Below, in pieces: positions 22,901 through 35,579 of a stretch of 64,000 bases of DNA. The stretch is taken from positions 15,666,501 to 15,730,500 of the forward strand of contig OY987301.1 in NCBI GenBank assembly GCA_963920635.1, read 5' to 3'. Source of the DNA: Pseudeuparius sepicola. Its lineage: Eukaryota > Arthropoda > Insecta > Coleoptera > Anthribidae. Every line of letters begins with the position of its first letter. Position 1 is the first letter of the stretch. The notes beneath the pieces were generated by a model. That model made no database searches. It saw only the letters and a list, made by a program, of their open reading frames with translations, and was not told the DNA's origin. The position numbers and the translations under genes were made by a program.

Positions 22901-25900
22901 AACTCGGCGAACTGAACTCGTTCCATTCAAAAATTCGGCCGGCGCATAGTATTCCTCTCCGGTATTTCTCCTCCATTCTCCGGGTAAAAGTGGCGATGCG
23001 GTTTTGCCTCCGGCCGCCGCGCCGCAGAAGAGTGTGCATTTTGCAATGTGATTGGAAAGATCTTCAATATTCGACTCGTCGTTTCGGGAGAGAACGCGTG
23101 GGCAGTCGATCGGTGTCCAGCTCGCCAAGGTCGTCAAACTCGGCGAACTGAACTCGTTCCATTCAAAAATTCGGCCGGCGCATAGTATTTCTCTCCGGTA
23201 TTTCTCCTCCATTCTCCGGGTAAAAGTGGCGATGCGGTTTTGCCTCCGGCCGCCGCGCCGCAGAAGAGTGTGCATTTTGCAATGTGATTGGAAAGATCTT
23301 CAATATTCGACTCGTCGTTTCGGGAGAGAACGCGTGGGCAGTCGATCGGTGTCCAGCTCGCCAAGGTCGTCAAACTCGGCGAACTGAACTCGTTCCATTC
23401 AAAAATTCGGCCGGCGCATAGTATTCCTCTCCGGTATTTCTCCTCCATTCTCCGGGTAAAAGTGGCGATGCGGTTTTGCCTCCGGCCGCCGCGCCGCAGA
23501 AGAGTGTGCATTTTGCAATGTGATTGGAAAGATCTTCAATATTCGACTCGTCGTTTCGGGAGAGAACGCGTGGGCAGTCGATCGGTGTCCAGCTCGCCAA
23601 GGTCGTCAAACTCGGCGAACTGAACTCGTTCCATTCAAAAATTCGGCCGGCGCATAGTATTCCTCTCCGGTATTTCTCCTCCATTCTCCGGGTAAAAGTG
23701 GCGATGCGGTTTTGCCTCCGGCCGCCGCGCCGCAGAAGAGTGTGCATTTTGCAATGTGATTGGAAAGATCTTCAATATTCGACTCGTCGTTTCGGGAGAG
23801 AACGCGTGGGCAGTCGATCGGTGTCCAGCTCGCCAAGGTCGTCAAACTCGGCGAACTGAACTCGTTCCATTCAAAAATTCGGCCGGCGCATAGTATTCCT
23901 CTCCGGTATTTCTCCTCCATTCTCCGGGTAAAAGTGGCGATGCGGTTTTGCCTCCGGCCGCCGCGCCGCAGAAGAGTGTGCATTTTGCAATGTGATTGGA
24001 AAGATCTTCAATATTCGACTCGTCGTTTCGGGAGAGAACGCGTGGGCAGTCGATCGGTGTCCAGCTCGCCAAGGTCGTCAAACTCGGCGAACTGAACTCG
24101 TTCCATTCAAAAATTCGGCCGGCGCATAGTATTCCTCTCCGGTATTTCTCCTCCATTCTCCGGGTAAAAGTGGCGATGCGGTTTTGCCTCCGGCCGCCGC
24201 GCCGCAGAAGAGTGTGCATTTTGCAATGTGATTGGAAAGATCTTCAATATTCGACTCGTCGTTTCGGGAGAGAACGCGTGGGCAGTCGATCGGTGTCCAG
24301 CTCGCCAAGGTCGTCAAACTCGGCGAACTGAACTCGTTCCATTCAAAAATTCGGCCGGCGCATAGTATTCCTCTCCGGTATTTCTCCTCCATTCTCCGGG
24401 TAAAAGTGGCGATGCGGTTTTGCCTCCGGCCGCCGCGCCGCAGAAGAGTGTGCATTTTGCAATGTGATTGGAAAGATCTTCAATATTCGACTCGTCGTTT
24501 CGGGAGAGAACGCGTGGGCAGTCGATCGGTGTCCAGCTCGCCAAGGTCGTCAAACTCGGCGAACTGAACTCGTTCCATTCAAAAATTCGGCCGGCGCATA
24601 GTATTCCTCTCCGGTATTTCTCCTCCATTCTCCGGGTAAAAGTGGCGATGCGGTTTTGCCTCCGGCCGCCGCGCCGCAGAAGAGTGTGCATTTTGCAATG
24701 TGATTGGAAAGATCTTCAATATTCGACTCGTCGCTTCGGGAGAGAACGCGTGGGCAGTCGATCGGTGTCCAGCTCGCCAAGGTCGTCAAACTCGGCGAAC
24801 TGAACTCGTTCCATTCAAAAATTCGGCCGGCGCATAGTATTCCTCTCCGGTATTTCTCCTCCATTCTCCGGGTAAAAGTGGCGATGCGGTTTTGCCTCCG
24901 GCCGCCGCGCCGCAGAAGAGTGTGCATTTTGCAATGTGATTGGAAAGATCTTCAATATTCGACTCGTCGTTTCGGGAGAGAACGCGTGGGCAGTCGATCG
25001 GTGTCCAGCTCGCCAAGGTCGTCAAACTCGGCGAACTGAACTCGTTCCATTCAAAAATTCGGCCGGCGCATAGTATTCCTCTCCGGTATTTCTCCTCCAT
25101 TCTCCGGGTAAAAGTGGCGATGCGGTTTTGCCTCCGGCCGCCGCGCCGCAGAAGAGTGTGCATTTTGCAATGTGATTGGAAAGATCTTCAATATTCGACT
25201 CGTCGCTTCGGGAGAGAACGCGTGGGCAGTCGATCGGTGTCCAGCTCGCCAAGGTCGTCAAACTCGGCGAACTGAACTCGTTCCATTCAAAAATTCGGCC
25301 GGCGCATAGTATTCCTCTCCGGTATTTCTCCTCCATTCTCCGGGTAAAAGTGGCGATGCGGTTTTGCCTCCGGCCGCCGCGCCGCAGAAGAGTGTGCATT
25401 TTGCAATGTGATTGGAAAGATCTTCAATATTCGACTCGTCGCTTCGGGAGAGAACGCGTGGGCAGTCGATCGGTGTCCAGCTCGCCAAGGTCGTCAAACT
25501 CGGCGAACTGAACTCGTTCCATTCAAAAATTCGGCCGGCGCATAGTATTCCTCTCCGGTATTTCTCCTCCATTCTCCGGGTAAAAGTGGCGATGCGGTTT
25601 TGCCTCCGGCCGCCGCGCCGCAGAAGAGTGTGCATTTTGCAATGTGATTGGAAAGATCTTCAATATTCGACTCGTCGTTTCGGGAGAGAACGCGTGGGCA
25701 GTCGATCGGTGTCCAGCTCGCCAAGGTCGTCAAACTCGGCGAACTGAACTCGTTCCATTCAAAAATTCGGCCGGCGCATAGTATTCCTCTCCGGTATTTC
25801 TCCTCCATTCTCCGGGTAAAAGTGGCGATGCGGTTTTGCCTCCGGCCGCCGCGCCGCAGAAGAGTGTGCATTTTGCAATGTGATTGGAAAGATCTTCAAT

Positions 25901-28900
25901 ATTCGACTCGTCGCTTCGGGAGAGAACGCGTGGGCAGTCGATCGGTGTCCAGCTCGCCAAGGTCGTCAAACTCGGCGAACTGAACTCGTTCCATTCAAAA
26001 ATTCGGCCGGCGCATAGTATTCCTCTCCGGTATTTCTCCTCCATTCTCCGGGTAAAAGTGGCGATGCGGTTTTGCCTCCGGCCGCCGCGCCGCAGAAGAG
26101 TGTGCATTTTGCAATGTGATTGGAAAGATCTTCAATATTCGACTCGTCGTTTCGGGAGAGAACGCGTGGGCAGTCGATCGGTGTCCAGCTCGCCAAGGTC
26201 GTCAAACTCGGCGAACTGAACTCGTTCCATTCAAAAATTCGGCCGGCGCATAGTATTCCTCTCCGGTATTTCTCCTCCATTCTCCGGGTAAAAGTGGCGA
26301 TGCGGTTTTGCCTCCGGCCGCCGCGCCGCAGAAGAGTGTGCATTTTGCAATGTGATTGGAAAGATCTTCAATATTCGACTCGTCGCTTCGGGAGAGAACG
26401 CGTGGGCAGTCGATCGGTGTCCAGCTCGCCAAGGTCGTCAAACTCGGCGAACTGAACTCGTTCCATTCAAAAATTCGGCCGGCGCATAGTATTCCTCTCC
26501 GGTATTTCTCCTCCATTCTCCGGGTAAAAGTGGCGATGCGGTTTTGCCTCCGGCCGCCGCGCCGCAGAAGAGTGTGCATTTTGCAATGTGATTGGAAAGA
26601 TCTTCAATATTCGACTCGTCGTTTCGGGAGAGAACGCGTGGGCAGTCGATCGGTGTCCAGCTCGCCAAGGTCGTCAAACTCGGCGAACTGAACTCGTTCC
26701 ATTCAAAAATTCGGCCGGCGCATAGTATTCCTCTCCGGTATTTCTCCTCCATTCTCCGGGTAAAAGTGGCGATGCGGTTTTGCCTCCGGCCGCCGCGCCG
26801 CAGAAGAGTGTGCATTTTGCAATGTGATTGGAAAGATCTTCAATATTCGACTCGTCGTTTCGGGAGAGAACGCGTGGGCAGTCGATCGGTGTCCAGCTCG
26901 CCAAGGTCGTCAAACTCGGCGAACTGAACTCGTTCCATTCAAAAATTCGGCCGGCGCATAGTATTCCTCTCCGGTATTTCTCCTCCATTCTCCGGGTAAA
27001 AGTGGCGATGCGGTTTTGCCTCCGGCCGCCGCGCCGCAGAAGAGTGTGCATTTTGCAATGTGATTGGAAAGATCTTCAATATTCGACTCGTCGCTTCGGG
27101 AGAGAACGCGTGGGCAGTCGATCGGTGTCCAGCTCGCCAAGGTCGTCAAACTCGGCGAACTGAACTCGTTCCATTCAAAAATTCGGCCGGCGCATAGTAT
27201 TCCTCTCCGGTATTTCTCCTCTATTCTCCGGGTAAAAGTGGCGATGCGGTTTTGCCTCCGGCCGCCGCGCCGCAGAAGAGTGTGCATTTTGCAATGTGAT
27301 TGGAAAGATCTTCAATATTCGACTCGTCGTTTCGGGAGAGAACGCGTGGGCAGTCGATCGGTGTCCAGCTCGCCAAGGTCGTCAAACTCGGCGAACTGAA
27401 CTCGTTCCATTCAAAAATTCGGCCGGCGCATAGTATTCCTCTCCGGTATTTCTCCTCCATTCTCCGGGTAAAAGTGGCGATGCGGTTTTGCCTCCGGCCG
27501 CCGCGCCGCAGAAGAGTGTGCATTTTGCAATGTGATTGGAAAGATCTTCAATATTCGACTCGTCGTTTCGGGAGAGAACGCGTGGGCAGTCGATCGGTGT
27601 CCAGCTCGCCAAGGTCGTCAAACTCGGCGAACTGAACTCGTTCCATTCAAAAATTCGGCCGGCGCATAGTATTCCTCTCCGGTATTTCTCCTCCATTCTC
27701 CGGGTAAAAGTGGCAATGCGGTTTTGCCTCCGGCCGCCGCGCCGCAGAAGAGTGTGCATTTTGCAATGTGATTGGAAAGATCTTCAATATTCGACTCGTC
27801 GTTTCGGGAGAGAACGCGTGGGCAGTCGATCGGTGTCCAGCTCGCCAAGGTCGTCAAACTCGGCGAACTGAACTCGTTCCATTCAAAAATTCGGCCGGCG
27901 CATAGTATTCCTCTCCGGTATTTCTCCTCCATTCTCCGGGTAAAAGTGGCGATGCGGTTTTGCCTCCGGCCGCCGCGCCGCAGAAGAGTGTGCATTTTGC
28001 AATGTGATTGGAAAGATCTTCAATATTCGACTCGTCGTTTCGGGAGAGAACGCGTGGGCAGTCGATCGGTGTCCAGCTCGCCAAGGTCGTCAAACTCGGC
28101 GAACTGAACTCGTTCCATTCAAAAATTCGGCCGGCGCATAGTATTCCTCTCCGGTATTTCTCCTCCATTCTCCGGGTAAAAGTGGCAATGCGGTTTTGCC
28201 TCCGGCCGCCGCGCCGCAGAAGAGTGTGCATTTTGCAATGTGATTGGAAAGATCTTCAATATTCGACTCGTCGTTTCGGGAGAGAACGCGTGGGCAGTCG
28301 ATCGGTGTCCAGCTCGCCAAGGTCGTCAAACTCGGCGAACTGAACTCGTTCCATTCAAAAATTCGGCCGGCGCATAGTATTCCTCTCCGGTATTTCTCCT
28401 CCATTCTCCGGGTAAAAGTGGCGATGCGGTTTTGCCTCCGGCCGCCGCGCCGCAGAAGAGTGTGCATTTTGCAATGTGATTGGAAAGATCTTCAATATTC
28501 GACTCGTCGTTTCGGGAGAGAACGCGTGGGCAGTCGATCGGTGTCCAGCTCGCCAAGGTCGTCAAACTCGGCGAACTGAACTCGTTCCATTCAAAAATTC
28601 GGCCGGCGCATAGTATTCCTCTCCGGTATTTCTCCTCCATTCTCCGGGTAAAAGTGGCGATGCGGTTTTGCCTCCGGCCGCCGCGCCGCAGAAGAGTGTG
28701 CATTTTGCAATGTGATTGGAAAGATCTTCAATATTCGACTCGTCGTTTCGGGAGAGAACGCGTGGGCAGTCGATCGGTGTCCAGCTCGCCAAGGTCGTCA
28801 AACTCGGCGAACTGAACTCGTTCCATTCAAAAATTCGGCCGGCGCATAGTATTCCTCTCCGGTATTTCTCCTCCATTCTCCGGGTAAAAGTGGCGATGCG

Positions 28901-29649
28901 GTTTTGCCTCCGGCCGCCGCGCCGCAGAAGAGTGTGCATTTTGCAATGTGATTGGAAAGATCTTCAATATTCGACTCGTCGTTTCGGGAGAGAACGCGTG
29001 GGCAGTCGATCGGTGTCCAGCTCGCCAAGGTCGTCAAACTCGGCGAACTGAACTCGTTCCATTCAAAAATTCGGCCGGCGCATAGTATTCCTCTCCGGTA
29101 TTTCTCCTCCATTCTCCGGGTAAAAGTGGCGATGCGGTTTTGCCTCCGGCCGCCGCGCCGCAGAAGAGTGTGCATTTTGCAATGTGATTGGAAAGATCTT
29201 CAATATTCGACTCGTCGTTTCGGGAGAGAACGCGTGGGCAGTCGATCGGTGTCCAGCTCGCCAAGGTCGTCAAACTCGGCGAACTGAACTCGTTCCATTC
29301 AAAAATTCGGCCGGCGCATAGTATTCCTCTCCGGTATTTCTCCTCCATTCTCCGGGTAAAAGTGGCGATGCGGTTTTGCCTCCGGCCGCCGCGCCGCAGA
29401 AGAGTGTGCATTTTGCAATGTGATTGGAAAGATCTTCAATATTCGACTCGTCGCTTCGGGAGAGAACGCGTGGGCAGTCGATCGGTGTCCAACTCGCCAA
29501 GGTCGTCAAACTCGGCGAACTGAACTCGTTCCATTCAAAAATTCGGCCGGCGCATAGTATTCCTCTCCGGTATTTCTCCTCCATTCTCCGGGTAAAAGTG
29601 GCGATGCGGTTTTGCCTCCGGCCGCCGCGCCGCAGAAGGGTGTGCATTT
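19966..29649. repeat. 236-bp CpG-rich satellite array, 41 copies
   Basis: Forty-one units follow each other at an exact 236-bp period with no insertions or deletions; they differ only by a few substitutions. By hand count a unit is about 53% GC with about 25 CpGs, against a surrounding sequence near one third GC. Each unit has one BglII (AGATCT), one MluI (ACGCGT) and one PvuI (CGATCG) site. Because 236 is 3n+2, the open frames of 111-125 codons on both strands close within two units and are not genes. The first unit has a distinctive GCGATTGG where others have GTGATTGG. The last unit has two private changes and then diverges at 29650. Confidence 0.97.
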
Positions 29650-31379
29650 TCGATCGCACAACTCGCCGGACAGTGAAAGTCCGAGTTTTCTAATATTGCC
29701 CGAGGCGGTATTTAGACCGCGCCTCATTGTCGGGAAGGAAAAGAAAATAACAAAGAAACCGCCAACCTTGTCGGCTAGACGAGCGACCTTGGGGTCGTTG
29801 GTTCGAGAGACATTTGACAGGTGTTAGCTGAGACTTTGACTTTGGCAAAGGGTCTAGACAAGGAAAGATAGAGGACGCGTAACAGCGCTCGCGGCCGTGT
29901 TACCGACTGTCACAACGCACGACAGGCCAGTGGCGTAGCATGAAACGCGTTCTTAGCCAATATCACAGAAATGTTAAAAATGATGTACCTAGTTAATTTT
30001 GGCTTACATGTAATTTGAAATATTGGAATTTATTTGCAGATAATTTCCCAAATGTAAAGCTAGTGTCAAGTGCTGAAATATGTTTATTTGCGGCGATTTC
30101 GAATCAATCAAAATAAAATAAATAATGCACGCCCATGGAAACCAGCCCATATTATTTTATGAAACTATCATAATCAATTAAGAAATTTTCAATAAAAACG
30201 ATGTTAAAAAATTATTATATCGGTTCTATTTGCTAACAAAACAATGCACTTTATTATACTAAAAGGTAGGCGGAATTTGAAGAAGTTATATTGAGAAAAA
30301 ATTAAGTTTTAGGGCATCTTTCAAAGGTAACTTGTTAAATTTTTACTTGTGAAACGAAATCCCAGGTTCTTGCTTTTCACTTCTGCTGAACAATTCACCA
30401 TCGCAAGAGTATATTTTCTTCTTAATCACTGTTACTTTTAATTCACAAATTCAGGAAATTAACTCACAACGTACTCGCTTTGTCTGCCACATATAAAATG
30501 GCCGCCGTTCAAAACGACGTAACAAAATCTAAACAAGGCAGGGTAGGCAAGCGCGGTGTCCTTTCCTTGGCTAAGGCAAAGGGTATAGATGCAGGGAAAA
30601 ACCTTGCGTGCTAGAGGCAATTTATAATAAAAGTAAGAAAACTGACGTGATGAAGCAATAATCGGCATGGAAATATTTTCAAATCATTGTTTTACAAATA
30701 GGAAAATCTTCATTCTTTTTTGGCACTCTCAAAAATTTATAAAATTACTTTTTTTAATCAAAGGAGGGATGTTCTGAATGGAAAATTCACTAATTACTAG
30801 GTATCTAGAGGCCAAATAAATCCTGGGGCTATAAAGTACCTACACTTTGTATCGATTTGCCATGTCTTCTAGCCTGTCTGTAGTCTGTAGTAAAAGCGTT
30901 GGGTGAAGATGTGTAAAAGTTCGCGAAAAGTTGCCTCATAATACGCTAATAAGGCAAAATTTTGAACATCCTCCTGTAGGTACTACAAAGTCGGGTGGGT
31001 TTTTGTACTTTAACGAGAAACTGATGTTATTGAAAATTTTTATACAAAGGGACCGTTTGCCCCGAAAAAATGATGAGTAGTGTGAAAAAATGGGCTTTTA
31101 TTATTTGGAAAATCTCTACCGCTTCAGATTCTGAAAAATTGATAATATGCAAAGTGAAACTGTTGGAATTATTATTGTCTAAAACAGCCAATAGCCATTC
31201 CATAGTGGAAGTAAAAGTGTATAATCACCTTAGTTAGAAAAATACAGCATAAGTAGCACTCTTCACAAGCAATAATTAATGTATGAGGTTATTTTATTGT
31301 TTGACATTTTAGTGTGTATTTTGTATTGCCATTATACCTATATGTATTTCATTTAACTAACGTATTCCACACATATATG
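29650..31379. other. Right flank of the satellite, GC-rich then AT-rich
   Basis: GC-rich, CpG-rich sequence persists to about 29930, ending near CAGTGGCGTAGC (29928), a CAGTGGCGT-family terminus. GGTTCGAGAGAC near 29810 resembles a Pol III B box without a matching A box. TTTGGCAAAGGGTCTAGA (29850) recurs with changes as AAGGCAAAGGGTATAGAT near 30572. No coding region is supported. Confidence 0.4.
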
Positions 31380-31853
31380 TACAGTCGCGGACAGTTGGTA
31401 TCGAACGACCTGAAAAGGTTTCTCGTGGCTATCGTTACAGGGCGCGCGGAGACGGCAACATCGCGCTGGAGTCTGCAGCCGGCCGGTCTGCTAAAAATAG
31501 AACCATAAAATGCAAATTACAGCCTCCAGCCTCTCACAGCAAAGGAACAAAATTCGAGGAAAATGCAACTTTGTGCTGGTAATAATTCCAACCCCAGTGT
31601 TGGTATTTAATATTTCGTACTATTTTATCATGTTACTATACCGTCTAGTATTTATGATAATGAAATAAAAAAATAATAAATATCAAGGCTGAGATTAGAA
31701 TCAACACCACAATAAAAGTTGCTTTTTCTCGAGTTTCCTTCCTTTGCTGCCAGCACCCTGTATTAATTAGGAATATGAAATTAGGTAAATCCATAGTCAA
31801 TTTGAGCCACAATAGAATTCCGAAGAATTTCTCAAAAACAATAATTTAATATA

Positions 31854-32655
31854 CAGGGTGTCTACTTTTAAACATATGCAAATTAATAAAATCTTTATTT
31901 TTGGAGATAATCCCTGAACATTCTTTGTGTGAAAGGCCTTCAAAAATCGCTTCTTTTAGCCTTCCTATCATTTTCAAAAGGCAAATCCAGCTCCGGCTAC
32001 GATTTTTGAGTGTTTTTTTATTTAAAATCTACCAATACAGCGTTAATCAGGATCCCCCTAAAACCCCTTTATATACCAAATTTGAACAAAGAATTTAGAG
32101 AGAGATCTATTCTACAGGATGTCAAGGTTCAGCAAAATAGGAAATTTACAGGCATTTGGCGAGTCAAGTGTGCCATGGAATCCCGTCAAAATAGTTTAAT
32201 TGTCAACAGAACCACTCAAAGTGTTGGTGTGCAAAGATTCAATACAGGGTATTTTTCTCTGCCCCATCTGAAAATGCTGAATTTTTATGACTTGACTCGC
32301 CAGAGATGCCTGAAGAGGTTTCTTTAAATTTCCTATTTTGCTCAATTTTGACATCCTGTAGAATAGAACTCTCTCTATATTTTTTGTTCAAATTTGGTAT
32401 ATAAAGGATTTTCGACTGTCCTGATTGACGCTGTGGTGTCAGATTTTAAATAAAAAAATGGCTAAATGGTTTTTGTGAAAATCGGGGGAATAAAAAAATC
32501 GTAGCCGGCCCTGGATTTGCAATTTGAAAATGGCAGGATTGCTAAAATAAGCGGCTTTTGAAGTCCTTTCGGACAAAAAACAGATCAAGCGATTATCTCA
32601 AAAATTAAAGATTTCAAGGATTTGTATAATATGTTTAAAAGTAGATATGGGGGCT
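31854..32655. mobile_element. Foldback element with ~390-bp arms
   Basis: The left arm 31854-32250 and right arm 32280-32655 are diverged reverse complements (for example CAGCGTTAATCAGG against CCTGATTGACGCTG, and TTTTAAACATATG against CATATGTTTAAAA at the outer ends). The left terminus is ACAGGGTGTCTACTTTT; the right terminus has decayed. It is related to 2630-2900. It has no ORF of meaning. Confidence 0.65.
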
Positions 32656-32954
32656 CTTAATATTAATTAGAAAATGTATGGCACAAAATTAATGGATTAT
32701 CGGATTACCTGAGTTGAAATATTTTAGCATAGATATTTATATCTTTTTAAATAGGTATTTATTAATTATACCTACCTGCACTTAATATAACTAAATTTAG
32801 GGGATTAACTTAATAATTGTAATATTGAATTGGATGTAGATTTTGAAAATATCGATTATACCTGCTCCTAGCCCTTTGTATAAATACTAAGGTGGGTGGG
32901 CTAAAATTATTTAGTCAGTATCCTAATTCGAGAGAGTAACTAACAGTGTTCGTT

Positions 32955-33883
32955 ATGCCTCGTTTGAGTGAATCCGTCAAGCACCGTATCATCGCCAAAC
33001 TAGAAAATGGTTGGGCTATTTCCCGACTGGCCGAAGAATTTGGTGTATCTAAAAGCACCATTTTCAATATAAAGAAGAAATATGACGAAACCGGAAGCGT
33101 GGAAAACATACATAGAGGAGGAAATGTGAAAATTACGTCTGACCAACAAGATGAGCAACTAGCTAATTTTTGCCTTGCAAATCCGTTTAAATCCGCCGTT
33201 GAAGCAGTATCTGCAACACAATTTCCAGCAAGTGTTAGAACTGCCCGAAGGAGATTACATGCAGCCAATCTGAAATCTCGCACGGCCAGCAACAAAATTC
33301 AGCTGACCGAGGCTAATAAGGAAGTCAGGTTGCAGATATGCCGAGAGTTTCAGCGTTTACCGCCACATTATTGGGAGAAGGTAATATTTAGCGACGAAAA
33401 GATCTTTCAAAGCCATTACAATGGCAAAGTGCGAGTATATAGACCTTCGGTGAGTTCAAGATATGACGAAAGATTTGTGTCGCCCAGGAAAAGGAGTGGG
33501 CATTTTTCCGTCAACATATGGGCCTGGATAAGCTACCGTGGACCTGGCATTTGTTGAAGAATCGACGACCGCTTCACAGCAGCTCGCTATTGCGAGATAC
33601 TCGAAGGCGGATTGTTACCAACTGCAACGGAAATGTATCCCGATGGCTTCGTTTTCCAGCATGATAACGCTCCTGTGCATACAGCAAGAATAGTTCGCGA
33701 ATGGTTCACCGAAAACAACGTAGAAAAGTTGCAATGGCCGGCGAAGAGTCCTGACTTTGGCAGAAGATTCAACAAACGTGGGATGAAGTCGTAACCCATG
33801 ATCTCTGCTGCCAACTCATAGATTCGATGAGCAGGAGAGTTCAGAAAGTCATCCTATCCCAAGGTGGGTATACTAAATATTAA
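32955..33883 (+). pseudogene. Tc1-like DD34E transposase pseudogene
   Basis: Frame from ATG 32955: MPRLSESVKHRIIAKLENG, then a helix-turn-helix (SRLAEEFGVSKSTIFNIKK). Next come a second DNA-binding region with TARRRL, the first catalytic Asp block VIFSDEKIF, and NIWAWI. An in-frame TGA at 33555 interrupts it, after which the same frame resumes with DDRFTAARY and the second catalytic block FVFQHDNAPVHTA. After WPAKSPDFG a deletion with frameshift removes the third catalytic segment (the usual NPIE-N-W motif). The C-terminal MSRRVQKVILS then GGYTKY is in another frame, ending with TAA 33881-33883. Dead enzyme; superfamily call is firm. Confidence 0.9.
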
Positions 33884-34172
33884 TATACATATAATATAAT
33901 AATGGAAAATGCATTTGATTTCTTGCCTTTATTTAATTATGTTATAGTCATAAAGATTTTAATGGGTTTATAGTTTTTTCGGATTCTTCCTGTGTCGGTG
34001 GTTCTAATAAAACTTCGTAATCATTATATCCAGCTTGTGGAAATCCTCAATCACCTGAAATTATTTTATTTTATCCAGGTAATCACATTGAGGTCCAGGG
34101 AGGTGTGTAAAGCTTGACACGTGTCCCTGCTGTGTGTCTTCTGATGTTATTGATAAAGGTATGCAATTTAAA

Positions 34173-34722
34173 TAATAGAGAGTTATTGCAGAAATAAATA
34201 ACGTCGCGCTCTTTTTTGACGTTATTTTGACATTTGAGCATACGCAGTCGTAGTTTGACATAAGGTCGTCCATAATAAGGTTATTTTCCTTTATTTTTGT
34301 TTATTGTGTATACCATAATATACGTTATTTTTACCTTATTTGTCACAATTCTTAAAATAAATTCTGATTTGCCAGAAAACGCTAGTGTTCTGTGAAAGTA
34401 GGACTTAACCTAAAATGTTCGTTGCTTGTTTGCGTTTGCACCTTGTTTGTTTTCATTAGTCTTTCACCTTGGTGTTCCGTGGTTATTTGGCTGTATTCCC
34501 AGTTTTTTCCGGAGCAAAATTATAAAAGCACATAATATTCTAGTGAAAGTGTAGAAATACAAAACAATAAAGTAAACGTAAACAAGCCCTTAATTTGGAT
34601 ACATAAATTACGACTTGCAATAACTATTGTCAGAATCATAAATAACGTATGAGAGTATTCAAATAAGGTCGTCTTAAATACTGCTTAATGCCAAAAACAG
34701 TTTCTGCAATAACTCTCTATTA
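34173..34722. mobile_element. 550-bp Tc1/mariner-type MITE
   Basis: The inverted termini ATAGAGAGTTATTGCAGAAA (from 34175) and TTTCTGCAATAACTCTCTAT (to 34720) are perfect over 20 bp and bordered by TA on both sides, the expected duplication for the superfamily. It has no coding sequence. It lies inside the larger 31382-36685 element, downstream of the dead transposase. Confidence 0.8.
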
Positions 34723-35130
34723 AGTTACAAGGGTAATTTTATGTCTGTGACCCCCTAATCTCATTTATCTGTTGAAGGGCATTTTATGAGAAACAATGGA
34801 GCATTGCAGCACCACGAAAACCAATTTATTAAAACTTCTGACCAATTTCTTCAAAAATAAGAAAAAATAAATAAAAGGGACACCCCTTTTATTTTATAAT
34901 CATTTATGTTTAGGACTACGAGACCTAACAACTAAATGTTGGAACAAATACTTATTTTGCAAAGAAAAGAATAATTTATGAAAATCCTTTTAATTAACTT
35001 TTTTAATTCTAGGGTTATTAGCTAAATATATTTTTAGTGTTACTACATATGTTTTTATTATAACATAAAAATACATTTTTGTTGCAACGCAAAATATTTA
35101 TTAACTTAATGTCTAAAACCGCTGACAACT

Positions 35131-35326
35131 ATACTTAGTGTATTTGGAAATGAAAGGAGGCCATAAATATTGATTGAGAAGGAAAATTCGACCATTTCAG
35201 TGGCGTGCTCTTTTGCTAAAAATCTGATGAGGATAAATACGCAAATTAATATTCGGGCGAGTTATAATAATATAATATTTATAATAAGCCATAAACCTTC
35301 CTTTCATTTCCAAATACACTATGTAT
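35131..35326. mobile_element. ~195-bp MITE with ~35-bp inverted ends
   Basis: AGTGTATTTGGAAATGAAAG at 35137 pairs with CTTTCATTTCCAAATACACT ending at 35320. The pairing extends inward through CCATAAA / the GCCATAAAC block. The interior is AT-only in style. Superfamily and duplication are not clear. Confidence 0.7.
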
Positions 35327-35579
35327 ATACAGTATGTCCACAGAAGAGGTGTTGAATAGGAACACTTTCTTATCTTTAATTTTACCGCAAAAAGTTACTC
35401 TTGATAAAAACTTTGCTAACATTTCTTATGTGGAAATAAGTTGCTAGGAAAAGTTGTTCAAAAGTAAAGGATACTCCATACTACCAATTTTAGAAACAAT
35501 TGGCACACTTTGATTTATTTGAAAAACATTTTTCGCTTTGGCCCTATCACTGCATTAAATATATTTTTTTTATGTAAGT

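Noticed and set aside
19869..29727. More than eighty open frames of 100-129 codons on both strands across the array
   Set aside because: They recur every 236 bp with a frame change in each unit, have no start context, and are explained by GC-rich tandem DNA with few stops.
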